Positions 10,069 through 18,034 of a DNA stretch of 64,000 bases are shown in pieces. The number at the start of each line of letters is the position of its first letter. Within the stretch, counting starts at the first letter, position 1. The stretch is from UMGS1781 sp045628105. Its GTDB lineage: Bacteria; Bacillota; Clostridia; TANB77; CAG-508. The stretch is from positions 1 to 64,000 of the forward strand of contig JAZQOX010000016.1 in NCBI GenBank assembly GCA_045628105.1, read 5' to 3'. The position numbers and the translations under genes are program-made. Under the pieces are notes generated by a model that was not told the DNA's origin, made no database searches, and saw only the letters and a list, made by a program, of their open reading frames with translations.

Positions 10069-11205
10069 ATGATTAAAAAAGTTGCAATTATTACAAATGG
10101 TGGAGATTGTCCGGGACTAAATGCGGTTATAAGAGCAATTGTAAAAACTGCAGAAAACAATGGGGTTGAATGTTACGGATATATTGAAGGATATAGAGGA
10201 CTTTATGAAAACAATTATATTAAATTAGATTCAAACGGAAGTGCTTCTGGATTATTACATAGAGGTGGAACTATAATAGGAGCATCAAATAGTACAAATC
10301 TTTTTAATTTAAAAGTTGAAGAAAATGGTCAAACAATTTATAAAGATGTATCTGATATATGTGTTGAAAATGTAAAAAAAGCTGGATTTGACTGTATATT
10401 TACATTAGGAGGAGATGGAACACAAAAATCAGCAAGAGACTTTTCACTAAAAGGATTAAACATAATTGGAGTTCCAAAAACAATAGATAACGATGTTGCA
10501 CATTGCGAAATGACATTTGGATATAATACGGCAGTTTCAGTTGCAACTGAAGCATTAGATAGATTACATTCAACAGCAGAATCTCATCATAGAGTAATGG
10601 TACTAGAAGTAATGGGAAGATACGCTGGATGGATAGCATTAGAATCAGCAATAGCTGGTGGTGCAGATGTAGCTTTAATACCAGAAATTCCTTATGATAT
10701 AAATAAAGTTGTAGAAAAAATAAATGCAAGAAAAAAATCTGGCAAAAAATTTAGTATAGTTGTTGTTTCAGAGGGTGCTAAACCAAAGGATGGAGAATTA
10801 ACAATAAAGAAAACTTTAAATGATGGAAGCGGATTAGATAATGTTAGACTTGGAGGAATTGGAGATAAGCTTGCAAATGATATAGAAGAACTTACTGGAA
10901 TGACATCAAGAAATACAACACTTGGATATGTACAAAGAGGCGGAACACCAACATCTTATGATAGAATACTTTCAACAAAATATGGATATAAAGCAATGGA
11001 ACTTGCATTGGAAGAAAAATTTAATGTGTTAGTAACATTAAAAGACGGAAAATTAGGATATGTTGCATTAGAAGATGTAGTAGGAAATAACAAAGAAATA
11101 GGAGCAAGATCTGGCGGAACTGAAAGCACAAATATTAAAAACATAAAAATGAATGATGATTTAATTAAAGTAGCAAGAAATTTAGGAATATGCTTAGGGG
11201 ACTAG
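10069..11205 (+). CDS. pfkA: 6-phosphofructokinase, probably ATP-dependent
   Basis: Phosphorylates fructose 6-phosphate to fructose 1,6-bisphosphate in glycolysis. 378 aa, longer than the 320-aa E. coli type. The diagnostic sites are GGDGT near residue 113 (Gly at the position equivalent to E. coli 104, as in ATP enzymes) and PKTIDNDV near 136 (Lys at the 124 equivalent, as in PPi enzymes). This G/K combination is known from ATP-dependent enzymes of the Streptomyces type, so ATP is the better guess. Substrate loop MGRYAGW is present. The start has AGAGGGGAT upstream. First gene of a probable pfkA-argS-upp unit. Confidence 0.92.
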   Translation: MIKKVAIITNGGDCPGLNAVIRAIVKTAENNGVECYGYIEGYRGLYENNYIKLDSNGSASGLLHRGGTIIGASNSTNLFNLKVEENGQTIYKDVSDICVENVKKAGFDCIFTLGGDGTQKSARDFSLKGLNIIGVPKTIDNDVAHCEMTFGYNTAVSVATEALDRLHSTAESHHRVMVLEVMGRYAGWIALESAIAGGADVALIPEIPYDINKVVEKINARKKSGKKFSIVVVSEGAKPKDGELTIKKTLNDGSGLDNVRLGGIGDKLANDIEELTGMTSRNTTLGYVQRGGTPTSYDRILSTKYGYKAMELALEEKFNVLVTLKDGKLGYVALEDVVGNNKEIGARSGGTESTNIKNIKMNDDLIKVARNLGICLGD

Positions 11206-11229
11206 AAAAGACAAAAGGAGAGAAAATAA

Positions 11230-12939
11230 ATGATTAATTTTAAAACTGAAATTGCAAATGCAATTGCAAAAGTGACAGAAATAGATGCAAAAGAATTGGA
11301 AACATATATAGAAATACCACCAAATTCAGATTTAGGTGATTATGCATTTCCATGCTTTAAATTAGCAAAAGCATTAAGAAAAGCACCACCAGTAATTGCA
11401 CAAGAAATAAAAGAAAAAATAGATATTAGCAATGAACTTGTTGAAAAAATAGAAATAGTAGGTGGATATTTAAATATATATGTAAATAAAGAAAAATTAG
11501 CAGAAAACGTTTTAAAAGAAGCCTTTGAACAACAAGAAAAATATGGATCATCAAATATTGGACAAGGAAAGAATGTTGTTATAGATTATTCAGCACCAAA
11601 CATTGCAAAACCATTCCATATAGGACACTTACGTTCAACAGTAATTGGGGGAGCATTATATAAGATTTATAATTTTTTGGGATACAACAGTGTAGGAATT
11701 AATTATTTAGGAGACTGGGGACTTCAATTTGGAAAAGTAATGGCAGGACTTGATATGTGGAAAGAAGAATACGACTTTTCACATGATGAAATACAAAGTA
11801 TACTAAAAATATATATAAGATTTAATCAAGAAGAAAAAGAAAATCCGGAACTAACGGAAAAAGCAAGAGAATACTTCAAAAGATTAGAAGATGGAGAAGA
11901 AAAAGAAGTAGAAACTTGGAAATGGGTTAGAAAACTAAGCCTAGAAAATTATCAAAAAACATATAATCTTTTAAACTCAAGATTTGATTCATACAATGGG
12001 GAATCATACTATAACGATAAAATGGATGCAGTAGTTGACGAATTAAAAGAAAAAGGATTATTACAACCATCAGAAGGTGCCCAAGTAGTTGATTTATCAG
12101 AATATGATATGCCACCATGCATAATAATAACATCAGCAGGAACAACAATATATGCAACAAGAGATTTAGCTTCTCTAAAAGATAGAATAAATACATACAA
12201 TTTTGATAAAGCAATTTATGTTGTTGGAAATGAGCAAAGATTACATTTTAAACAAGTATTTAAAACATTAGAATTAATGGGATATGAAGAATATGCAAAA
12301 AAATGTGAACACGTTCCATTTGGACTAGTAGTAGATAAAACTGGAGAAAAAATAGGATCAAGAAAGGGCAATTCAGTATTTCTTGAAGATATTTTAAAAG
12401 AAGCAATACAAAAAGTTGAAAAAATTATTGAAGAAAAAAATCCTAACCTAGAAAACAAAGAAGAAGTTGCAAGAAAAGTTGGAGTTGGGGCAATTATATT
12501 TAATGACTTATCAAATAGCAGAATAAAAGACGAAATATTTGATTGGGATATGCTTTTAAATTTCCAAGGAGAAACGGGACCATATATTCAATACATTTAT
12601 GTAAGAACAAGAAGTTTACTAGAAAAAGCAGGATATGTACCAAATGTAAATAATGTTGATTTTAGCAAATTACAAGAAAAAGAAGCAATTGAAACATTAA
12701 AATTAATATATTCATTCAATGAATATATTGAAAATGCTGCATCAAAAAATGAACCTTCAATTGTAGCAAGATATTTAATAGATGTAGCTCAAAACTTTAG
12801 TAGCTTTTATAATGAACATAAAATTATAACAGAAGACAAAGCAGTACAAGACGCAAGACTTGCATTAACATATGTAGTTGGACTTGTATTGAAAACAGGT
12901 GTTACATTACTTGGCATGGAAATGCCAGATAAAATGTAA
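11230..12939 (+). CDS. argS: Arginyl-tRNA synthetase
   Basis: Charges tRNA-Arg. 569 aa, normal length. N-terminal additional domain, class I signature HIGHLRST near residue 134, KMSKS-like loop GEKIGSRKGN near 377, and an alpha-helical DALR anticodon domain at the C terminus ending in MEMPDKM. The start has AAGGAG 8 nt upstream. Follows pfkA by 24 nt. Worth noting because of the CGG observation: the enzyme looks ordinary, so any change in CGG decoding would be at the tRNA or ribosome rather than here. Confidence 0.97.
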   Translation: MINFKTEIANAIAKVTEIDAKELETYIEIPPNSDLGDYAFPCFKLAKALRKAPPVIAQEIKEKIDISNELVEKIEIVGGYLNIYVNKEKLAENVLKEAFEQQEKYGSSNIGQGKNVVIDYSAPNIAKPFHIGHLRSTVIGGALYKIYNFLGYNSVGINYLGDWGLQFGKVMAGLDMWKEEYDFSHDEIQSILKIYIRFNQEEKENPELTEKAREYFKRLEDGEEKEVETWKWVRKLSLENYQKTYNLLNSRFDSYNGESYYNDKMDAVVDELKEKGLLQPSEGAQVVDLSEYDMPPCIIITSAGTTIYATRDLASLKDRINTYNFDKAIYVVGNEQRLHFKQVFKTLELMGYEEYAKKCEHVPFGLVVDKTGEKIGSRKGNSVFLEDILKEAIQKVEKIIEEKNPNLENKEEVARKVGVGAIIFNDLSNSRIKDEIFDWDMLLNFQGETGPYIQYIYVRTRSLLEKAGYVPNVNNVDFSKLQEKEAIETLKLIYSFNEYIENAASKNEPSIVARYLIDVAQNFSSFYNEHKIITEDKAVQDARLALTYVVGLVLKTGVTLLGMEMPDKM

Positions 12940-12962
12940 AAAAATTTAAGGGGGTATTTTAA

Positions 12963-13589
12963 ATGAAAGCAATCGAATTAAAACATCCATTAATTGAACA
13001 CAAACTAGCAATTTTAAGGGACAAAAAAACAGGAACAAAGGAATTTAGAGAAATAATTTCAGAGTTGGGAGAAATGCTTTGCTATGAGGCTATGAGAAAT
13101 GCAAAAACTTATGAAACTGAAATTGAAACACCTATGGAAAAAATGAAAACAAGAAAAATAGATGAGCAAAACTACGCATTTGTTCCAATTTTAAGAGCAG
13201 GAACAGGTATGCTTGACGGAATAATAAACATGATGCCAAATGCAAAAATAGGACATATTGGAATGTACAGAGATGAGAAAACTTTCAAACCAAATGTTTA
13301 CTTTTTTAAAGTTCCAAAAGATATAGAAAAAAGGGAAGTCCTAATTTTGGATCCAATGCTTGCAACAGGTGGTTCAGGATTAGATGCGATTGAACTTCTA
13401 AAAGAAAAAGGTGTTAAAAATATAAAATTCTTGTGTATTATTGCTGCACCAGAAGGAATAAAAGCAATTGAAGAGAAACATCCAGATGTTCAAATTTATA
13501 CAACATCAATAGATAGACAATTAAATGAAAATGCTTACATATTACCAGGACTTGGAGATGCTGGTGATAGAATTTTCGGAACAAAATAG
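12963..13589 (+). CDS. upp: Uracil phosphoribosyltransferase
   Basis: Salvages uracil to UMP using PRPP. 208 aa, full length. The PRPP loop LDPMLATGGSG is near residue 128, and the uracil-binding C-terminal GDAGDR motif is at the end. AAGGGGGT precedes the ATG. Lies 23 nt after argS. The downstream transporter gene on the other strand ends at 13590 if its frameshift is accepted, immediately next to the upp stop codon. Confidence 0.96.
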   Translation: MKAIELKHPLIEHKLAILRDKKTGTKEFREIISELGEMLCYEAMRNAKTYETEIETPMEKMKTRKIDEQNYAFVPILRAGTGMLDGIINMMPNAKIGHIGMYRDEKTFKPNVYFFKVPKDIEKREVLILDPMLATGGSGLDAIELLKEKGVKNIKFLCIIAAPEGIKAIEEKHPDVQIYTTSIDRQLNENAYILPGLGDAGDRIFGTK

Positions 13590-14592
13590 TTATTTTATAA
13601 ATAACAAAAATATTTCAATCAAGCCGGATAAAACCTAAAATAGGATATAACAAATTTAGTAATGTTGAAAAGCCAATATTACTAAAAAGTATAGACATAA
13701 AACACATAGTAAGAGCAATTATTTTGTAGCTCTTACTATTTTTTATGTTTAAATTATTTAAAAAGCCATAACCGCTAGAAAGAGCGGTTGTAAAAATTGC
13801 ACCAAGAATTGCAATAGAGAAAATATATTTTATAAATAAGTTAGAAAGACCAGCAATGTAAACAGTTGGAAGATCCAAGGAAAAAACATCTTCAAAATAA
13901 TAGTTTAGTAAAAAGAAAAGAACTATTGACATAACACTTAGCAATGTAGTGCTTAAAACAGATATTATTTTTACATTTCGAAGATGTGGTATATATTTTT
14001 TTAGAGTAATTAAAATTGGAAATAAAACTACTAAATTATAACTTGAATAAAGTAAAGAACGTATAAACCAATTAAAATTACTATCTACTGAGTGTATATT
14101 TAAACTTGTAAAACTAAATAGATTTGTACAACCAAGAAGTATAATTAAAATAATTAAAAAAGGTATAATATAAGAATTTATTTTTGAAATAAGTTCAATA
14201 TCACCGCAAAACACAAAAAAAGATAGAAAAGCTATTACGCAACTGCCAACGTAAACAGGAAGACTAAATTCTTGAAAAAAGTAACTTCCAAATCCTGCAA
14301 TCATAACTACAAAAGAAATTATAAGAAAAATATTTATTATATTACACATAACGTCAATAAGAAAAGAAGATTTGGGAATAAGAATTGATATAAAATCATG
14401 ATATGAATTAATATTATATTTAAGTATTAATTTAAAACTCTTATATATGGAAAAACCAATAATCAGGTTAGAAAAAAATAGACCAAACAAACCATAAAAA
14501 CCATAAACATTAAAAAAAGTAAATATTTCTTTGCCAGATGCAAAACCAGCTCCTATAATAGTTCCAATAATAACAAAAATAATCTTAAACAT
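13590..14592 (-). CDS. YkvI-type membrane transporter, +1 frameshift at a CGG codon near the 3' end
   Basis: Integral membrane protein with about ten hydrophobic segments. It opens with a short stretch holding GTIIGAGFASGKEI, the signature of YkvI/amino-acid-permease-like proteins; substrate unknown. Read conventionally it ends at 13615 as ...YPILGFIRLD, cutting the last membrane segment. The R is a CGG codon (13624-13626). Skipping the C gives YPILGFIGLIEIFLLFIK and stops at 13590, completing a hydrophobic helix with a Lys end (333 aa). GAAAGGA precedes the ATG. Convergent with upp. The same type of break occurs in ylbJ and the tadZ-like gene. Confidence 0.75.
13624..13626 (-). other. Candidate +1 frameshift site (ATC CGG C)
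   Basis: In-frame CGG. Dropping the C reads ATC GGC TTG (Ile-Gly-Leu) and restores the last membrane helix; the zero frame stops two codons later. Confidence 0.7.
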
Positions 14593-14712
14593 ATAAATCC
14601 TTTCAAGTTAATTATATGTAATAAGAAAAATAAAAATTAAAAAATAAAAGAATCATATTGTAAAAAAAATCATTATATAATAAAATAATAAAAAAACAAA
14701 GGAGGAGTTTTT

Positions 14713-16746
14713 ATGAGTTGGGCAATTATATCTATTTATGTTTCTGTTTTGGCATTTGCAGTTGCAGCATATTTCTATTCATGGGTATCAAAACAGCCTA
14801 CAGCAAACGACAAACTTAAAAAAGTTGGCGGGTTAATTAGGAAAGGTTCTTTTACCTTTTTGAAGAAAGAATATTCAATACTTACAACTTTTGTTTTGGT
14901 TGTAGCAGTATTAATTCTATTCTTTTTCCCAGAACCATTATTAAAATCTAAAAATCAACTTGCAAATGTTGGAATGTCATTTGCATATATTTTAGGTTCA
15001 GTACTTTCAGGATTAGCAGGAGTTATAGGAATTAGTATAGCAACAATTGCAAATGTTAAAACAGCAACAGCATCACAAAAAAGTATAAAGAAATCATTTA
15101 TATGTGGTTTCAGAGGTGGAGCTGTAATGGGAATGGCAGTAGTTGGGACATCATTATTAGGAGCAGCAGCACTATACTTATTGACAAAAAATACAGACAT
15201 TGTATTAGCATTTAGCTTTGGAGCAAGCTCTTTAGCATTATTTGCAAAAGCAGGAGGAGGAATTTTTACAAAAACTGCTGATATTGCAGCAGATTTAACA
15301 GGTAAAGTAGAACTAGGAATACCAGAGGATGACCCAAGAAATCCTGCAGTTATTGCAGACAACGTTGGAGATAACGTTGGAGATGTTGCAGGAATGGGAG
15401 CAGACTTATTCGATTCAAATGTTGCAGCAATTGCGGCAACACTAGTAATTGCATTACCACTAGGACAGATTGATTTAATATTCTGTTATTGCGCACTAGG
15501 ATTACTTGCTTCAATAATAGGAGTATTATGTTCTAGAATAAGAAAAAACGGAACACCAAGTAAGGCTTTAAATGGTGGAACATATTTAACATGTATTCTA
15601 TTTGCATTATTTACATTAGTAGCATCATATTATTCAAAATTTGATTTAAGAATATGGGGAGCTACAATGATTGGAATGATAATAGGAGTTGTAATAGGAG
15701 TTACAAGCGACTATTTCACAGGAGACGATAAAAAACCAGTAAAAAAAGTTGCTGAAAGTTGTCAAAACGGACCAGCATTTACAATTCTTTCAGGATTCTC
15801 ATATGGGTTATTAAGCAGTATGCCAGCATTAATAGGAATTGGAGCAGCAGCACTTATTTCATACAAACTATGTGCACCAATAGGACAAGGTTTTGAAATG
15901 CTTGGAATATCAATGTCAGCAATTGGTATGCTTTCAATAGTAGGCATGATTATATCAAATGATGCATATGGACCAATAGTAGATAATGCAAGAGGATTAG
16001 CCGAAATGGGGGACCTAGGAGACGAAGTAATTAGAGTAGCAGATGAATTAGATGCAGCAGGAAATACAAGTAAAGCAATAACAAAGGGATTTGCAATAGG
16101 AGCAGCAGGGCTAACAGTAATAGCATTACTTGCAGCGTTTGCTGAAATAGTAAAAAATGCAACAGGAATTAGTTTAACTTTTGATATCATGAATCCCGCC
16201 GTATTCTTCGGAGCATTAGTTGGAGTTTCAATACCAGCAGTATTCTGTGCAATGTTGATATTTGGAGTAAATAAAAACTCTCAAAAATTAGTAAAAGAAA
16301 TACATAAACAATTTAATGAAACACCAGGACTAAAAGAAGGAAAAGTTGAACCAGACTATGGAAAATGCATAAATATTGCAACAGTTGGATCAATAAAGGA
16401 ATTAATTCCAGCAGGATTGATGGCAATATTAAGTACCATAATAGTTGGATTTATAGGAGGAGTTCAAGCAGTTGGTGGATTCTTAACAGGAAACATTTTG
16501 TCTGGATTACTACTTGCAGAACTTATGAGCAATGCAGGAGGACTTTGGGATAATGCAAAAAAATACATAGAAGCAGGAAACTTTGGAGGAAAAGGATCAG
16601 ATGCACATAAAGCAGCAGTAATAGGTGATACAATAGGAGATCCATTTAAAGATACAGCAGGTCCATCAATAAATACACAAATAACAGTAGTTTCATTAGT
16701 ATCATCACTTGCAGCAACACTATTCTTAATGCATTCAATATTTTAA
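14713..16746 (+). CDS. hppA: Membrane-bound proton-pumping pyrophosphatase
   Basis: Couples pyrophosphate hydrolysis to ion transport across the cytoplasmic membrane. 677 aa, about 16 membrane segments. Catalytic signatures include DVAADLTGKVE-like IAADLTGKVELGIPEDDPRN, DNVGDNVGD and the C-terminal GDTIGDPFKDT. The K+ site reads GNTSKAITKG near residue 450: Lys and Thr at the positions that are Ala and Gly/Ala in K+-dependent enzymes. That predicts a K+-independent, proton-pumping type. GGAGGAG precedes the ATG. Monocistronic, with a terminator after it. Confidence 0.95.
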   Translation: MSWAIISIYVSVLAFAVAAYFYSWVSKQPTANDKLKKVGGLIRKGSFTFLKKEYSILTTFVLVVAVLILFFFPEPLLKSKNQLANVGMSFAYILGSVLSGLAGVIGISIATIANVKTATASQKSIKKSFICGFRGGAVMGMAVVGTSLLGAAALYLLTKNTDIVLAFSFGASSLALFAKAGGGIFTKTADIAADLTGKVELGIPEDDPRNPAVIADNVGDNVGDVAGMGADLFDSNVAAIAATLVIALPLGQIDLIFCYCALGLLASIIGVLCSRIRKNGTPSKALNGGTYLTCILFALFTLVASYYSKFDLRIWGATMIGMIIGVVIGVTSDYFTGDDKKPVKKVAESCQNGPAFTILSGFSYGLLSSMPALIGIGAAALISYKLCAPIGQGFEMLGISMSAIGMLSIVGMIISNDAYGPIVDNARGLAEMGDLGDEVIRVADELDAAGNTSKAITKGFAIGAAGLTVIALLAAFAEIVKNATGISLTFDIMNPAVFFGALVGVSIPAVFCAMLIFGVNKNSQKLVKEIHKQFNETPGLKEGKVEPDYGKCINIATVGSIKELIPAGLMAILSTIIVGFIGGVQAVGGFLTGNILSGLLLAELMSNAGGLWDNAKKYIEAGNFGGKGSDAHKAAVIGDTIGDPFKDTAGPSINTQITVVSLVSSLAATLFLMHSIF

Positions 16747-16753
16747 AAAATAA

Positions 16754-16784
16754 AAACACGTCTCATATATGAGACGTTTTTATT
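16754..16784 (+). terminator. Terminator after hppA
   Basis: acgtctc / gagacgt stem with atatat loop, followed by a T-rich run. Confidence 0.85.
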
Positions 16785-16902
16785 TTGCAAAAAAATCGCA
16801 AATTCCTATTGATAAATATTACAAAATAAGGTATAATATAACAGAATTAAAACAGATTTATTACAAGAATATTAAATTAATGTTACATTTTAATTAATAC
16901 TC

Positions 16903-16930
16903 TTGACATATCTCTAAAAACGAATAAAAT
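16903..16930 (+). promoter_or_regulatory. Promoter of rsmD
   Basis: TTGACA, 16-nt spacer, TAAAAT, 27 nt before the ATG. Confidence 0.65.
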
Positions 16931-16957
16931 ATAGTTAGACAAATTATAGAGGTAATT

Positions 16958-17512
16958 ATGAGGGTAATTAGCGGAAAATCCAGAGGAAAAAAGCTAGTTT
17001 CACTAGAGGGTATGAATACAAGACCTACTCTTGACAGGGTGAAAGAAGCTTTATTTAACATTATTCAATTTAATATAGTTGATAAAAATATTTTAGATTT
17101 ATTTGCTGGAAGTGGAGCAATTGGAATAGAAGCTTTAAGCAGAGGGGCAAAAAAGGCAACTTTTTGTGACAATTCTGCAGAGGCAATTAAAATAATACAA
17201 ACAAATATAAAAAATACTAGAAACGAAGAAAATTCAACTGTATTAAATAAAGATTATATATCTTCTTTGGAATATTTAGGAAAACAGAAGGAAAAATTTG
17301 ATATTATATATCTTGACCCTCCATATAAGACAGATTTTGCAAATATTTCAATTCAAAAAATTATAGATTTGGATTTATTATCAAAAGACGGAATTATTAT
17401 TGTAGAAACAGACGATGAAAGTAAAGAAAAAAGTTTTACAGATGAAAAGATAGAAATTTTTGATAAGAGGAAATATGGGCGAGCAATACTCATATTTATT
17501 CGAAAGGGGTAA
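16958..17512 (+). CDS. rsmD: 16S rRNA (guanine966-N2)-methyltransferase
   Basis: Methylates G966 of 16S rRNA with SAM during 30S assembly. 184 aa, normal length. Opens with MRVISGKSRGKKL, SAM-binding motif DLFAGSGAIGIEALSRGA near residue 45, catalytic DPPY near 123. Preceded by AGAGGTAATT. The following coiled-coil gene starts only 5 nt after the stop codon, indicating an operon. Confidence 0.95.
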   Translation: MRVISGKSRGKKLVSLEGMNTRPTLDRVKEALFNIIQFNIVDKNILDLFAGSGAIGIEALSRGAKKATFCDNSAEAIKIIQTNIKNTRNEENSTVLNKDYISSLEYLGKQKEKFDIIYLDPPYKTDFANISIQKIIDLDLLSKDGIIIVETDDESKEKSFTDEKIEIFDKRKYGRAILIFIRKG

Positions 17513-17516
17513 AAAC

Positions 17517-17975
17517 ATGGAGATTTTTACATTATTAGAAACATTAGAAGATATTTTAGAAAAGAGTAAATCAATACCTTTTACTGAAAAAACAATAGTA
17601 GATAAAGAAGAAGTATTAGAAATAATTAAAGATATAAGATTAAAACTTCCAGACGAATTAAAACAAGCTAAATGGATAAAAGAAGAAAGAGGACGTATTT
17701 TACAAGAAGCACAAAAAGAAGCAGATGATATTGTTAGAGAGGCAGAAAATAGAATAATTTCAATGATAGACGAACATGAGATTACAAGAAAAGCTTATGC
17801 ACAAAAAGCAGAAATTATTGAAACAGCAAATGAAATGTCTAGAGAAATTACAAAAGGAACAAGAGATTATGCAGATAACATGTTAGCTGATTTAGAAGGA
17901 GCAATAAACTCTATTAATGTTTCAATAAATGAGGCATTAAGAACAATTGAACAAAATAGAAACGAATTGAAATAA
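17517..17975 (+). CDS. Coiled-coil protein of unknown function
   Basis: 152 aa, highly charged. Residues from about 50 to 110 form a long coiled coil (RGRILQEAQKEADDIVREAE), resembling subunit b of ATP synthase or DivIVA-like proteins but with no membrane segment. Start: ATG 17517 with AAAGGGG 6 nt upstream; a longer in-frame ORF from 17460 would overlap rsmD and is not supported. Proteins like this commonly follow rsmD in Clostridia and are often loosely called ATPase; that name is not justified by the sequence. Confidence 0.8.
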   Translation: MEIFTLLETLEDILEKSKSIPFTEKTIVDKEEVLEIIKDIRLKLPDELKQAKWIKEERGRILQEAQKEADDIVREAENRIISMIDEHEITRKAYAQKAEIIETANEMSREITKGTRDYADNMLADLEGAINSINVSINEALRTIEQNRNELK

Positions 17976-17980
17976 ACATT

Positions 17981-18013
17981 AAAAGTCAGAACTATAAATG
18001 CTTCTGACTTTTT
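17981..18013 (+). terminator. Terminator before ftsK
   Basis: aaaagtcaga / tctgactttt stem followed by a short T run. Confidence 0.8.
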
Positions 18014-18034
18014 ATTGATAAAGAGGTACTAAAA

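Noticed and set aside
11206..11229. T-box or other amino-acid riboswitch before argS or hisS
   Set aside because: The upstream gaps (24 nt before argS, about 50 nt before hisS) are too short.
17460..17516. Longer start of the coiled-coil gene inside rsmD
   Set aside because: The ribosome site AAAGGGG sits inside this extension and serves the ATG at 17517.
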